A DNA stretch of 64,000 nucleotides from Collinsella aerofaciens (GCF_002736145.1 NZ_CP024160.1:1054001-1118000); one strand, 5' to 3'; positions 17,742-27,091 are shown, counted from the first letter of the stretch. Translations and numbers: made by a program. Notes: a model not told the origin generated them from the sequence alone.

Positions 17742-19280
17742 CTACCTCTTCTTCCTTCGATCGATCTCGAGCTGCTGGGCATAAGAAACAGCGTTCTCAA
17801 CGGGGAGGGAAAGCGCCGTGGCAAACGTCGGGTCTGCCTGGCCCGCAATCCACGCAAACGGCTCGACAACACCCTTGGGATCGTAAGCGCCGGCGAGACG
17901 CTCGTGGCCAACGGCAGAAGCTGCAAAGAAGCGGTACGAGCGGAAGCTCGCCTTAAGCGACGTCAAGAAGTTGCCCATGCCATATTCGAGCAGGAAATCG
18001 CGAAGTACGGCATCCTGCGCGTCGGCGGCAGGACACTCGGGATTTGCAGCAAGATACGCATTGCAGGCGGCCTGTCCGATTTTTTCATCCAAGCCTGGAA
18101 GATCCGCCTTGCTGAGCACCACGGCAAGGGGCATGGTGAATCTGCCCTGACGATCTGGCTTGGCAACGCTTTTGACTTTCTCAATCAAGGAAGCCAAGAC
18201 GTCGTCGGGGTTCGAACGGCCAGAAACGGCGGCATCCGTTGCCGAAAGTCCTTCCTCGAGCTCGCTTGCCAAATCCGGGATGCTCATGGGATCCACCAGC
18301 AGCACGGCACCCTCGGCGTATGCGTACTGAAGCTGGTCCTCGTGCTCGTCGTTATTAAGGAAGGTCTCACCGGCGACGTCGTAGAGATGGATTAGACGGT
18401 CGGGATCGAGCCCGTCCTTGCGGACAAAGACACTCAGCGAGAATGCAGAGGCGCGCTTGACGTCGGAGTCCTCACTCGTCATGCTCGCATCGCCCGATTG
18501 ATAAATCTTCTCGAGCTCGGAGAAGAGCCCTCGCTTGTCATCATCGAGAAAATCGGTGTCATAACCCTGCTGGGCAGCGCGGTCGAGCACAAGATCGTGA
18601 GCAAGTGCCGCAATGTAGGAGGTCTTTCCTACCGAACGGCCGCCAACAACGGGAATAGACATCGTCCTGGCCTCACCCGAAGCGACCGAATGGGCGCAAT
18701 TGGGATTAGGGCAGCACTGCTCTAAGTCAGAGCGATGGATGGTCGATCCATCAGGCCCCTTAGCAGACGCGAAGAAGGTGCACGGGAGCTTTTGGCCGCA
18801 CTCGCACACATGCGTATAGAAGCCAAACGTGTTGGGACGAAGATAGGAATGAACCTTGCCGCATTTGGGGCAAACATACCCTGGGGTCGGCCAAACATGC
18901 TTGCACTGCTCGCAGACAAACTCCATTTTGCGCGTTTTGCGATACCAAGCATCCAATGCGCGCGAGAGACCAAAGAGGATGTAAACGAGCACCATTACGA
19001 CCATGATGACGGCCGAATGGACGAATGCAAAGATTACCGTTCCCGCAACGCCCGCAACAAGAAACGAGAGGAAGCAGATGCCCCACAGGACCTTGTGGAT
19101 AAAGCCGCCGTTGTAGAGCTCAGTAATTAATTCCCCGCGCGTAACCCTGTTAAGGACGATCGCCTCTCGAATCGTCGCTCCAAGATCAGAGAAACCCTTA
19201 TCGAGCCAGTACTCAGCACGAGAAGGCTCGGGCGGCAAAAGAGCAGCCGTCTGGTTATAGCGCTCGTCAGTCAATGCCAT
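17742..19280 (-). CDS. Zinc-ribbon P-loop GTPase with membrane helices
   Basis: 512 aa. Two adjoining hydrophobic helices (about residues 64-86 and 88-106) precede several CxxC zinc clusters (C123/C126, C137/C140, C159/C161, C189/C190/C195). The P-loop domain follows: GGRSVGKT (213-220), HLYDVAGET as the G3/Walker B-like motif and LSKADLPG as the G4-like motif. It shares organisation with the soluble GTPase at 8604-9899 and belongs to the same double-GTPase group. Two GTPases in one operon, one membrane-bound and one soluble, is typical of that group as I know it. Start ATG follows AGGAGC. Confidence 0.82.
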   Translation of the reverse strand: MALTDERYNQTAALLPPEPSRAEYWLDKGFSDLGATIREAIVLNRVTRGELITELYNGGFIHKVLWGICFLSFLVAGVAGTVIFAFVHSAVIMVVMVLVYILFGLSRALDAWYRKTRKMEFVCEQCKHVWPTPGYVCPKCGKVHSYLRPNTFGFYTHVCECGQKLPCTFFASAKGPDGSTIHRSDLEQCCPNPNCAHSVASGEARTMSIPVVGGRSVGKTSYIAALAHDLVLDRAAQQGYDTDFLDDDKRGLFSELEKIYQSGDASMTSEDSDVKRASAFSLSVFVRKDGLDPDRLIHLYDVAGETFLNNDEHEDQLQYAYAEGAVLLVDPMSIPDLASELEEGLSATDAAVSGRSNPDDVLASLIEKVKSVAKPDRQGRFTMPLAVVLSKADLPGLDEKIGQAACNAYLAANPECPAADAQDAVLRDFLLEYGMGNFLTSLKASFRSYRFFAASAVGHERLAGAYDPKGVVEPFAWIAGQADPTFATALSLPVENAVSYAQQLEIDRRKKR

Positions 19281-19285
19281 AATCG

Positions 19286-19480
19286 CTAGCTCCTGTTCGA
19301 ATCAATCGCATTTTTCTTAAATGCAGCCGCGTAATTCTTAAAAGCCTTAAAAACGCCATACGCGCAGAAGCTCAAAACAATAGCGCCAAGAACAAAGGTG
19401 ATCTGGGCTTGAAAAGCCCTCACGATCGCGTAGACGACAATAAGAGCAAATCCGACGGCAATAATTCCAAATAACGCCAT
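19286..19480 (-). CDS. Small membrane protein
   Basis: 64 aa. Two hydrophobic stretches (about residues 3-22 and 27-44) are followed by a basic tail (FKNYAAAFKKN). It lies 5 bp before the membrane GTPase gene and 12 bp after the zinc-ribbon membrane protein, so it belongs to the operon. It may be a partner of the GTPase membrane region. Family unknown. Confidence 0.65.
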   Translation of the reverse strand: MALFGIIAVGFALIVVYAIVRAFQAQITFVLGAIVLSFCAYGVFKAFKNYAAAFKKNAIDSNRS

Positions 19481-19492
19481 GTTTGTCTCCTC

Positions 19493-19927
19493 CTACTTCC
19501 TAAAAATGTTGATCAGCAAGTAAGCAGCGATGATTACGCCGAGACCGATGTATGCCTTCTGAAGGCCAGCGATTACGAGAACCAAAGCAACGGCAGAAAG
19601 GACGCAGGCTATTTGTCCCAGGCGCTTGTCTGACTCGTACTGCGTCGGTGCGACGGGTGCAGAAGCAGCGGCGCTTCCGCCTGCAGAGGAGCCCGAAGTC
19701 GTTCCAGCACCAGGCGTGGGGCTGGGCGCAGGGGTAGGAGTGGAACCGGAAGACGTTGCCCCGCCAGTCTGCGACGACGAGTCAGAACCGGAATTCGAAG
19801 ATGGCCCACTTCCGGCATCCGTCGACGAGCTCGTTGAGCCAGACGCGCCTCCCGTCTGGGCGGCTCCGCAATAAGGGCAAAAAGCCATGCTATCGGGAAT
19901 TGTTTTTCCGCAAGCTACGCATTGCAT
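19493..19927 (-). CDS. Zinc-ribbon membrane protein with Ser/Pro linker
   Basis: 144 aa. An N-terminal zinc ribbon (C3, C6, C17, C20) is followed by about 75 residues of Ser/Gly/Thr/Pro-rich linker and two close C-terminal hydrophobic segments (about 107-124 and 127-141) ending in FRK. The linker suggests that the zinc ribbon is tethered to the membrane. It is the second gene of the island operon. No function is assigned. Confidence 0.72.
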   Translation of the reverse strand: MQCVACGKTIPDSMAFCPYCGAAQTGGASGSTSSSTDAGSGPSSNSGSDSSSQTGGATSSGSTPTPAPSPTPGAGTTSGSSAGGSAAASAPVAPTQYESDKRLGQIACVLSAVALVLVIAGLQKAYIGLGVIIAAYLLINIFRK

Positions 19928-19950
19928 GTGAACTCCTTACGCGTTCGTAA

Positions 19951-20574
19951 TTAGCTACGAAATCTTGGAAGAATGAACTTTGTAATGACAAACAACGCCG
20001 CGATGACGGCAACCACAATGCCCGCAGTCTTCAGGAAGCCAAAGATGATATCGCCGTAGGTATCGAGGATAAACTTGCCAATCATAAAGACGCCAAAGGG
20101 CAGCAGGATAACGGTGCCCCAGCCAACCTCGTCGATCAGGCCCTTCGAAGCCGCCGCGCCAACCTGAGCCGCGGCCTCGGCAGAGGGACCGGAACCATCC
20201 TGCGAGTCCGTTGAAGAGTCATCGCTAGGGCTTTCTCCCCTAGCAACCTTTCTCCAAAGCCTGCCGTCCATGCGGGTGGGCACATCGTCGTCCCCCATAC
20301 AGCGGCTAATATAGACGCCATACCTATCGCAGTGATCGGCAAGCGCGTAAGCTACCTCACTGTAATAGGCCGATCCGCAATCGACCCAGCACAGTGCGCG
20401 CAAAAGCCAATCTTCCTCGCCGCCTCGGTCACCATTGCGGCTAGCAAACTTCGCGAGAGCGGCGGCCTGCATAAACTTGTCCCAGTCCGAGGACGCCCTA
20501 TCGTACGCATCGCACTCCGCTTTATAGTCAAAGGTGTCATAAGGTATGGTCCGAGCTTCGTCGTAAAGCGCCAC
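19951..20574 (-). CDS. Unknown membrane protein, first gene of island operon
   Basis: 207 aa. The N-terminal ~115 residues are a soluble helical region rich in Asp/Ala/Arg that looks like a small repeat (ALCWVDCGSAYYSEVAYAL). A Ser/Asp-rich linker comes next (about 116-140), then two hydrophobic segments (about 150-170 and 178-200). The start ATG at 20574 lies 61 bp downstream of the TGTTGCGCAACA palindrome. As leading gene of a 16-kb operon it sets the promoter position. Family unknown. Confidence 0.72.
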   Translation of the reverse strand: MALYDEARTIPYDTFDYKAECDAYDRASSDWDKFMQAAALAKFASRNGDRGGEEDWLLRALCWVDCGSAYYSEVAYALADHCDRYGVYISRCMGDDDVPTRMDGRLWRKVARGESPSDDSSTDSQDGSGPSAEAAAQVGAAASKGLIDEVGWGTVILLPFGVFMIGKFILDTYGDIIFGFLKTAGIVVAVIAALFVITKFILPRFRS

Positions 20575-20634
20575 AACTCTTTCCTTTCAGCTGGTGAACT
20601 TTCGTATTATTTCTATCGCTGAAATTGCGAGAAG

Positions 20635-20646
20635 TGTTGCGCAACA
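20635..20646. promoter_or_regulatory. Candidate operator palindrome (copy 3)
   Basis: Perfect TGTTGCGCAACA in the 280-bp divergent region between the long minus-strand operon (start 20574, 61 bp away) and the plus-strand FHA-kinase pair (20855, 209 bp away). Same spacing to the minus-strand start codon as copies at 677 and 3619. The rest of the region shows no other feature I can name. Confidence 0.62.
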
Positions 20647-20854
20647 TCTAAAATGGTCGCAAAAGGTTACGCGAACGGCGGTCGGGACACCCTGCCCGTT
20701 GCTTTGCGTGACCATCATTCGATTCGTGCTACCCGTGCCATCGTGCCGAACGCCGAATGCGCCCACCAGCACATTCCTTACGAGTTGGCCTAAGCCCGGC
20801 AATCGGCGCGCACATTTTAAAGGCTCGTCAGGCTAACGACGGGAACGGAGGAGC

Positions 20855-21792
20855 ATGCGTACACCAAGTTCAGAGATGTACGGAGATCTGCGAAGCTTCG
20901 GCGGCATCACCAACTGCGCCGCCGCCTCGATTCTCATTTCGAGCAAGTCTGATCTGTTCAGCCATGTCTCCAATCGTCCGTTTCTTTCGCGAAAGATTAC
21001 AAACGCCGCGCCGGGTTCCATCGATCCCGCCGAGTTTTCTAACTTTGGCATTAGCACTCAGACGTTGTTTTCGAAAATCATCTCGAATTTGGGCGGATCA
21101 AATGCGCGCCGTCTCGTGTCCGCGCACTATGCGGGGCCAGCGGCACTCAACATGCAAGAAGCTCTGACCTGCATCGGCGAGGACGCAAGCGTCTATGCCA
21201 ACGCACTGCACAGAATTAATAACGGGACGCTCAAATCAGAGCTGGACCGCGACATCTTATATCTGCATCTCTTTATCGCGTGCGGCTGTCTACAAAACGC
21301 CTCGGCCGCCGTTAAGAGCACCGAGATGTTTGCCAACGTGAGCCTTGCCGTCTCTTTAAAAACGCAGTTGACGAGCGTGAATAAACCGAAGCGATTCCCC
21401 CCCCTCACAAGCCCGATCACACCCAACTGGGGTTAATTCGCGTAATCGGCAGCTCAGTCGTTCCCCCGATTCATCCCCTGTCCATTGAGCCCGAAGGGAC
21501 AGTCATCGGCTCCATCGGCTACACCCCCTCCGATATCACCGATGTTGGAAGCTCGGTATCACGCCGGCATCTTCATATCTGGCTCGAAAACGGCACCTGG
21601 TACGCAAGGGGGCTTCATTCTACAAACGGGACGATCCTCATCAGCGGATCGAACGGAAAAGAGCGGACGCTCGAAATGCCCCGAAGCAAACGAGGGATTT
21701 CAGAGGCCTCTCCCTCCGCAATCATTGCAAATGGGGACATTCTTCAGCTGGGAACGGATACTTCCTTCCTTGTTGTATCCTTGGCTAAATAG
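20855..21792 (+). pseudogene. FHA-domain protein split by a poly-C frameshift (possibly phase variable)
   Basis: The first part (20855-21436) gives 193 residues homologous to the N-terminal helical region of the 719-1699 FHA protein (HYAGPAA, FIACGCLQNAS). The second part, in the frame starting at 1 modulo 3 and ending with TAG at 21790-21792, encodes the matching FHA domain (PEGTVIGSIGY, VSRRHLHIWLENG.WYARGLHSTNGT). The frames meet at a run of eight C at 21397-21404. One extra C joins them and removes the early stop. Full length would be about 312 aa. So the copy is off in this sequence: a slipped-strand contingency state, a recent mutation or a sequencing error. The downstream kinase (21888) is 95 bp away. 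ATG at 20855 is close to a GGAGGAG site. Confidence 0.85.
21397..21404. repeat. C8 homopolymer tract
   Basis: Eight consecutive C inside the FHA gene. Reading frames upstream and downstream are offset so that nine C would restore one continuous open frame. Such tracts mutate by slippage. Confidence 0.9.
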
Positions 21793-21887
21793 CCGCTGGC
21801 AATATCTATCATGACGGGTCAAATCACCTCCCTTCCGCTCTCCTGTCTTGATGACCCAGCTTTATTCGTATTGACGGGAGTATTCTC

Positions 21888-23963
21888 ATGGATATCGTCG
21901 ACGGCAATAAACTCATCCGTCTCGATACGTTCGATACCGCTGTGGCGGTCGACCCCAGCGCCGAGGACGACGCCAAGCGTCGGTTTATGACGCTTATTCT
22001 CCAGACGGCCCACCGCAACAACGGCAACATCGGGCACGTGCTGCGCGCGACCAACACGAGCGGCGAGGTCTTTGCCGTCAAGCTACTCAAGGACAACGCC
22101 ATCCTTTCCGGCCAAGCCCCCGACCGCTCCGCCGAGCAATCGGCCGCTCACCTGGCCAACACCGCCGCGCTGTTCGAGGAGTACCGTCATCTGTGTACCG
22201 TCTCGCACCTGCGCGGATTTCCGCGCGTCTATGGCTACGGTTCATGCGAGGACGACCCGCTCATCCTCATGGAGTGGGTCGAGGGCACCTCACTCAAGCA
22301 GGCGCTGCCCCTGCTTCCGCACGACGCCTCGGGCGGGCTGACCACCCAGATGGTCGCCGCCGTCGGAAACGCCGTGCTTCGCGCGCTCTTGATGACCCAA
22401 GGCCTCGTGAACCCGGTCATCCATCGCGATCTGTCGCCCGCCAATATCATGTTCCGCACCACCAGCCGAACGCTCGAGCAGCAGATTGCCGATTGCTCCT
22501 TTGACCCCTGCCTCATCGACATGGGCTCCGCGACCATGGCTCTCGGCGACGACACGATCACCCGGCGCGCCGACATCTGGCGCTTTGCCACGCCCGCATA
22601 TGCCGCGCCCGAAATGCTCACGCAGGATATCGAAGGCATCACGGCCCTTCGTCGCTCGCCCGCGATCGACGTCTATGCGCTTTCGAGCATTCTGTACCAG
22701 CTCTACAGCGGTCGTAAGCCGTTCGACGTCGAGTCGACGGGTGCCGCGGCGACCGGCTCGTTCTACCTCATAAAGACCAAGACCAAGCCGGCACCGCTCG
22801 AGCCGCGATGCGAGGGCGACAAAGCGCTTGTCCAGATCATCATGAAAGGCATCTCGGTTGAACAGGGCGATCGCCCTACCGAGCAGCAGATGCTCGAGGT
22901 GCTCTCGACATACCTCCCCGCTGCAGAATCTGAGGACCGCGAGGGTGCAGGAGACGAGGCCGCAATTGATATCGATTCTGGCACGCACCTTAAGGTCGAC
23001 GTCGCCGACGAGCGCGCACGAGAGATCCTGGAGCAGGCCCGTCACGATGCCATGACCCGCCGCCGCTTTGTCATCGGCGGCGTCGTTGCAGCCGTTGCGG
23101 GGCTCGGCGTTATCGGGGCGGCAACCCATGGCTTTGGCATCCCCGACTACCTGGACGGCATCCGCGGTTCGCTTGACGACTACACCTGGGCTCAGCTGCA
23201 GGAGATTTCGCTCAAGATAAAGGCCGCCGAGACCCGTAGCGAGGCACGCGAGATTGCCAAGCGCTACCACCTGCTCGACGCTGATGGGCATATCCCCTAT
23301 CCGTGCACCAAGCGTGTGAAACTCGCCAACGGGCTGCAGGTTGGCGCGCAGCTTGTGGGCATCCGCCACGATGAGCTTCTGGACGGGACGGGCAAGGCCG
23401 GACTGACGTTTATGTTCGATGCGGGTATTGCCGAGCGCAACGCTGCGGCTGAACCGCCGAGCGCCGGCTGGGCAGATTGCGAGCTGCGAGAATGGCTCGA
23501 CGGCGACGGCCTTAAGCTGCTGCCCAACGAGTTGCGCGCGCTCATCAAATCTGTCAAAAAGGTCTCGAATAACGTTGGCGCCGCCAACAGTGCGTCGTGT
23601 CTGAGCGAGTTGCCCGCAACCCTTTGGCTGCCCGCCATGGTCGAGCTGTGCGGTACGCAACCGCCCGATTCGTTTGCCGAGGGCTTTCACTACCTGGCCG
23701 ACATCTATAACGGCGAGGGCAAGGAGTACCAACTCTTCCGCGAGCTCAAGGTAAGTCCGTATACCACGAACGAGACGTTGGTTCGCCAGTGGAAGGGCAA
23801 GGACGCCTGTTGGTGGGAGCGCACGGTGAGCCCCGACACATCGGAGAGCGAAGGCACGCTCTATATGAACCGCGTGGGGCACGACGGCGACGTCTTTACG
23901 TACGCAACGCCTGCGGAAAAGCCAAACAAGCTAACCTGTGTGATCCCCGGGTTCTGTATCTAG
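21888..23963 (+). CDS. Transmembrane Ser/Thr kinase with DUF6273-like C-terminus
   Basis: 691 aa. The kinase domain is homologous to the left kinase: FAVKLL (K65), HRDLSPANI (D181, N186), a DMG variant of DFG (D211), and PEML. The glycine-rich loop is weak (NNGNIGHV). A single hydrophobic helix follows RRR near residues 384-407. The C-terminal ~270 residues resemble DUF6273, a domain often hung outside the membrane (W..CELR.WL pattern, WWERT, and a final PGFCI). So an extracytoplasmic sensor-like domain joined to a cytoplasmic kinase is likely. It stands with the FHA gene in mirror image to the left pair. GGGAG precedes the start. Confidence 0.88.
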   Translation: MDIVDGNKLIRLDTFDTAVAVDPSAEDDAKRRFMTLILQTAHRNNGNIGHVLRATNTSGEVFAVKLLKDNAILSGQAPDRSAEQSAAHLANTAALFEEYRHLCTVSHLRGFPRVYGYGSCEDDPLILMEWVEGTSLKQALPLLPHDASGGLTTQMVAAVGNAVLRALLMTQGLVNPVIHRDLSPANIMFRTTSRTLEQQIADCSFDPCLIDMGSATMALGDDTITRRADIWRFATPAYAAPEMLTQDIEGITALRRSPAIDVYALSSILYQLYSGRKPFDVESTGAAATGSFYLIKTKTKPAPLEPRCEGDKALVQIIMKGISVEQGDRPTEQQMLEVLSTYLPAAESEDREGAGDEAAIDIDSGTHLKVDVADERAREILEQARHDAMTRRRFVIGGVVAAVAGLGVIGAATHGFGIPDYLDGIRGSLDDYTWAQLQEISLKIKAAETRSEAREIAKRYHLLDADGHIPYPCTKRVKLANGLQVGAQLVGIRHDELLDGTGKAGLTFMFDAGIAERNAAAEPPSAGWADCELREWLDGDGLKLLPNELRALIKSVKKVSNNVGAANSASCLSELPATLWLPAMVELCGTQPPDSFAEGFHYLADIYNGEGKEYQLFRELKVSPYTTNETLVRQWKGKDACWWERTVSPDTSESEGTLYMNRVGHDGDVFTYATPAEKPNKLTCVIPGFCI

Positions 23964-24004
23964 GCGGCGGGCGTCTTGCCGTGACGGGACCCCTCCCCGG
24001 CAAT

Positions 24005-24225
24005 TGTCTCGATCTGTAACACTAGCTCGGCAGATACAGGTCTAGATGTTACAGAACGAGACAAACCCCAACCCCGCGAGACAACATCTCAATCTGTAAC
24101 AGTAAGGGGTCAAAAACCTCTCTAGATGTTACAGATCAAGACATTTGAGTTGACCGCGGACAGTCTGTCTCGATCTGTAACATCTAGCAGGCAAAACGGT
24201 CCCCAGATGTTACAGATTGAGATGT
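24005..24225. repeat. Palindromic repeat array A (three units)
   Basis: Three units at 24005-24063, 24084-24144 and 24166-24225. Each has a left arm like TGTCTCGATCTGTAACA, a variable ~25-nt centre and the reverse-complement right arm (TGTTACAGATCGAGACA). Starts are 79 and 82 bp apart. Arms differ by a few bases, often compensated in the other arm (for example CTCAATC with GATTGAG elsewhere). The array fills the gap between the kinase and the copA promoter. Confidence 0.85.
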
Positions 24226-24299
24226 TTGGCAGAGACTGCCAACGATTGAGCAGCCGCCCTCATCCGTAACGAAATGTCATATATTTCTTTCTGTACTAG

Positions 24300-24327
24300 A
24301 CACCCCCAGGGGGTATGGGTGTATAGT
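24300..24327 (+). promoter_or_regulatory. copA promoter with CsoR-type operator
   Basis: Near-perfect palindrome ACACCCCC-A-GGGGGTAT at 24300-24316 matches the G/C-tract architecture of CsoR operators. TATAGT at 24322-24327 is a good -10, placing the operator in the -35/-10 spacer. The csoR gene lies downstream (27130). Copper-responsive derepression is the expected behaviour. Confidence 0.7.
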
Positions 24328-24374
24328 ATCGACAGGATAACAATTCCAACACCGAACCACAGAAAGGAGAAGCC

Positions 24375-26717
24375 ATGGCTCAAGATAAGTTCGACGTGGG
24401 TGGCATGACATGCGCCGCCTGCCAGGCGCACGTGGACCGCGCCGTGAGCAAACTCGACGGCGTCCAAAGCGTCGCGGTCAACCTGCTCGCCGGTTCCATG
24501 ATGGTCGACTATGACCCCGCGCAGGTCTCCCCCGACGATATCTGCACCGCCGTCGACCGCGCGGGCTACTCGGCCACGCCCGTCGATGCGGGCTCCGGTG
24601 CCGCCGGCTCAAACGGCAGCGCGCAAGCCAGGTCCGGCGCCGCCCACATGGAGTCGCCAACCAAAAAGTTGGAGGCCGCCGCCTCTGCCATGCGCACTCG
24701 TCTCATCGTCTCGATCGCATTCCTCATCCCGCTGTTCTACATAGGCATGGGACACATGCTCGGCTGGCCGCTGCCCGCTGTCTTCACCGACCATACCCAC
24801 AGCATGACGCTCGCCCTCACCGAGCTCGTCCTGCTCATCCCCATCGTCTATGTCAACGACGCGTACTTTATCAACGGGTTTAAATCGCTCGCGCACGGCG
24901 CGCCCACCATGGACGCCCTCATCGCCGTGGGCGCCACCGCCTCCATCGCCTGGTCGCTCTACGCTATGTTCATCATGGCCGACCATTTAGCCGCGGGTCA
25001 GGTCCACGAAGCCATGATGACGGGCATGGACAATCTGTATTTTGAGAGCGCCGGCACGATTCTGTCGCTCGTCACCGTGGGCAAATACCTCGAGACGCGC
25101 AGCAAGTCCAAAACCGGCGGCGCCATCGAGGCGCTGATCGACCTGGCGCCCAAGGCCGCGACCGTCGTGGCGGTGGACGGCAGCGAGACCACCGTCGACG
25201 TCGACAGCATCCTACCCGGCCAAGTCCTGCGCGTGCGCCCCGGCGAGTCCATCCCCGTCGACGGCGTGGTGCTCGAAGGCAGCTCGGCCGTGGACGAGAG
25301 TGCGCTCACCGGCGAGTCCATCCCCGTGGAAAAGACCGCCGGCGACACCGTCAACGCCGCCACGGTCAACCGCACCGGATCGTTTACCTTCCGTGCCACG
25401 CGCGTGGGCGCAGACACGTCGCTCGCCAAAATTATCCAGCTCGTCGAGGACGCCAACGCCACCAAGGCGCCCATCGCCCGCATGGCCGACAAGGTCGCCG
25501 GTGTGTTTGTGCCCGTGGTGTTTGTGATCTCGGCCGTGACCTTTGCGGTGTGGATGGCACTGACCGGCAGCATAAACGAAGCACTCACCTCCGCCGTGGC
25601 CGTGCTGGTGATCAGCTGTCCGTGCGCATTGGGCCTGGCCACGCCCGTCGCCATTATGGTGGGCACCGGCAAGGGCGCCGAGATGGGCATTCTGTTCAAG
25701 AGCGCCGAGGCGCTGGAGAACCTGCGCAGCGTGGGCACCGTGGTGCTCGATAAGACGGGCACGGTCACCCGCGGCAAGCCTGCCGTGACCGATATCGTGG
25801 TAGCCACGCGCTCCGACGGCTCGCCCGCCATGAGCGAAAAGGCGCTGCTCAAGCTGGCCGCCGCATTGGAGCGCTCAAGCGAGCACCCGCTGGCCGAGGC
25901 GATTATGGCCGAGTGCGAGACGCGCGGAATTGTCGCGCGCATGGTCGAGGACTTTGCCGCTGTGCCCGGGCGAGGCGTTACGGCGCGCGAGGGGCAAAAC
26001 GCCATTGCCGCCGGCAATATGCGCTTAATGGGCGAGCTGGGCGCGAAGGTGCCCGCGGGCCTTGCCGAGCAATTTGCCGCCGAGGGCAAGACGCCGCTGT
26101 TCTTTGCCAAGAACGGCGAGCTTGCCGGCACCGTTGCCGTGGCTGACGAGGTCAAGGAGACGAGTGCCGGGGCCATCGCCGCGCTGCGTTCGCTCGGCGT
26201 CGATGTGCGCATGCTCACCGGCGACAACCGCGTGACGGCCGAGGCCATCGCCCGCCGCGTGGGGCTGAGCAGCGAACAGGTCATCGCCGACGTCCTCCCC
26301 GCCGACAAGGAGCGCCACGTGCGCGAACTGCAGGATGCGGGCAGCAAGGTCGCCATGGTGGGCGACGGCATCAACGACTCCCCCGCCCTGGCGCGCGCCG
26401 ACGTGGGCCTTGCTATCGGCACCGGCGCCGACATCGCCAAGGAGGGCGCCGACGTGGTACTCATGCGCAGCGATCTCATGGACGTCGCCCGTGCCATCGA
26501 GCTGTCACGTACCACAATCCGCAACATCAAGCAGGACCTGTTCTGGGCGCTGTTCTACAACGGCATCGGCATTCCGCTGGCGGCGGGCGTGTTCTTCCCC
26601 CTCACCGGTTGGCAGCTCTCGCCGATGTTCGGCGCCGCGGCCATGAGCCTGTCGAGCGTGTGCGTCGTAAGCAATGCTCTGCGCCTGAAATCCTTTAAGC
26701 CCAAGACGGCGCACTGA
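24375..26717 (+). CDS. copA: Copper-exporting P1B-type ATPase
   Basis: 780 aa. One N-terminal HMA domain with GMTCAAC (C13, C16), then the P1B transporter core. The membrane copper site SCPCALG, phosphorylation motif [12 protein letters not shown] and the hinge [11 protein letters not shown] are all visible. It exports Cu(I) from the cytoplasm using ATP. A long His-containing insertion lies near TM2 ([18 protein letters not shown]). A strong AGAAAGGAGAAGCC ribosome-binding region precedes the ATG. It forms a unit with copZ (26870) and csoR (27130) and carries the CsoR operator at its promoter. Confidence 0.96.
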   Translation: MAQDKFDVGGMTCAACQAHVDRAVSKLDGVQSVAVNLLAGSMMVDYDPAQVSPDDICTAVDRAGYSATPVDAGSGAAGSNGSAQARSGAAHMESPTKKLEAAASAMRTRLIVSIAFLIPLFYIGMGHMLGWPLPAVFTDHTHSMTLALTELVLLIPIVYVNDAYFINGFKSLAHGAPTMDALIAVGATASIAWSLYAMFIMADHLAAGQVHEAMMTGMDNLYFESAGTILSLVTVGKYLETRSKSKTGGAIEALIDLAPKAATVVAVDGSETTVDVDSILPGQVLRVRPGESIPVDGVVLEGSSAVDESALTGESIPVEKTAGDTVNAATVNRTGSFTFRATRVGADTSLAKIIQLVEDANATKAPIARMADKVAGVFVPVVFVISAVTFAVWMALTGSINEALTSAVAVLVISCPCALGLATPVAIMVGTGKGAEMGILFKSAEALENLRSVGTVVLDKTGTVTRGKPAVTDIVVATRSDGSPAMSEKALLKLAAALERSSEHPLAEAIMAECETRGIVARMVEDFAAVPGRGVTAREGQNAIAAGNMRLMGELGAKVPAGLAEQFAAEGKTPLFFAKNGELAGTVAVADEVKETSAGAIAALRSLGVDVRMLTGDNRVTAEAIARRVGLSSEQVIADVLPADKERHVRELQDAGSKVAMVGDGINDSPALARADVGLAIGTGADIAKEGADVVLMRSDLMDVARAIELSRTTIRNIKQDLFWALFYNGIGIPLAAGVFFPLTGWQLSPMFGAAAMSLSSVCVVSNALRLKSFKPKTAH

Positions 26718-26869
26718 TGCACCCGACCTTGCCCCTCAAACCGTCGCTCGCGTACCCAAGTACGCTTCGCTCCTCTTTCGGGGCAATCTCGGGCACCTCA
26801 GCGCACCTTTAAGATGACGCTGTTCACGACTAAACTGTCAGATAATCTCAATCGATAAGGAGTACACCC

Positions 26870-27091
26870 ATGCGATACACAATCAAGACTTCCGGCCTCA
26901 TGTGCGGCCACTGCGACGCCACCGTCGAGACGGCGTTGCTCAACGTGGCCGGCGTGACCGACGCCGACGCCGATCACGAGACTCAGACCGTCCAGGTGGA
27001 GTGCGCCGACACCGTGACCGCCGAGCAGCTCGCTGCCACCGTCGAGGGCGCCGGCGAGAAGTTCCACGCCCTGTCCGTAACCGCCGCGTAA
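26870..27091 (+). CDS. copZ: Copper chaperone, HMA domain
   Basis: 73 aa, a stand-alone heavy-metal-associated domain with GLMCGHC as the Cu(I)-binding motif (C12, C15) and the expected beta-alpha-beta-beta-alpha-beta length. It delivers Cu(I) to CopA or CsoR. It follows copA after a 152-bp gap holding a loose G/C-rich inverted repeat, and precedes csoR by 38 bp. Ribosome-binding site AAGGAG. Confidence 0.9.
   Translation: MRYTIKTSGLMCGHCDATVETALLNVAGVTDADADHETQTVQVECADTVTAEQLAATVEGAGEKFHALSVTAA

Noticed and set aside
22290-23882. Open frame of 530 codons opposite the right kinase
   Set aside because: Antisense of a well supported kinase gene with no recognisable domain.
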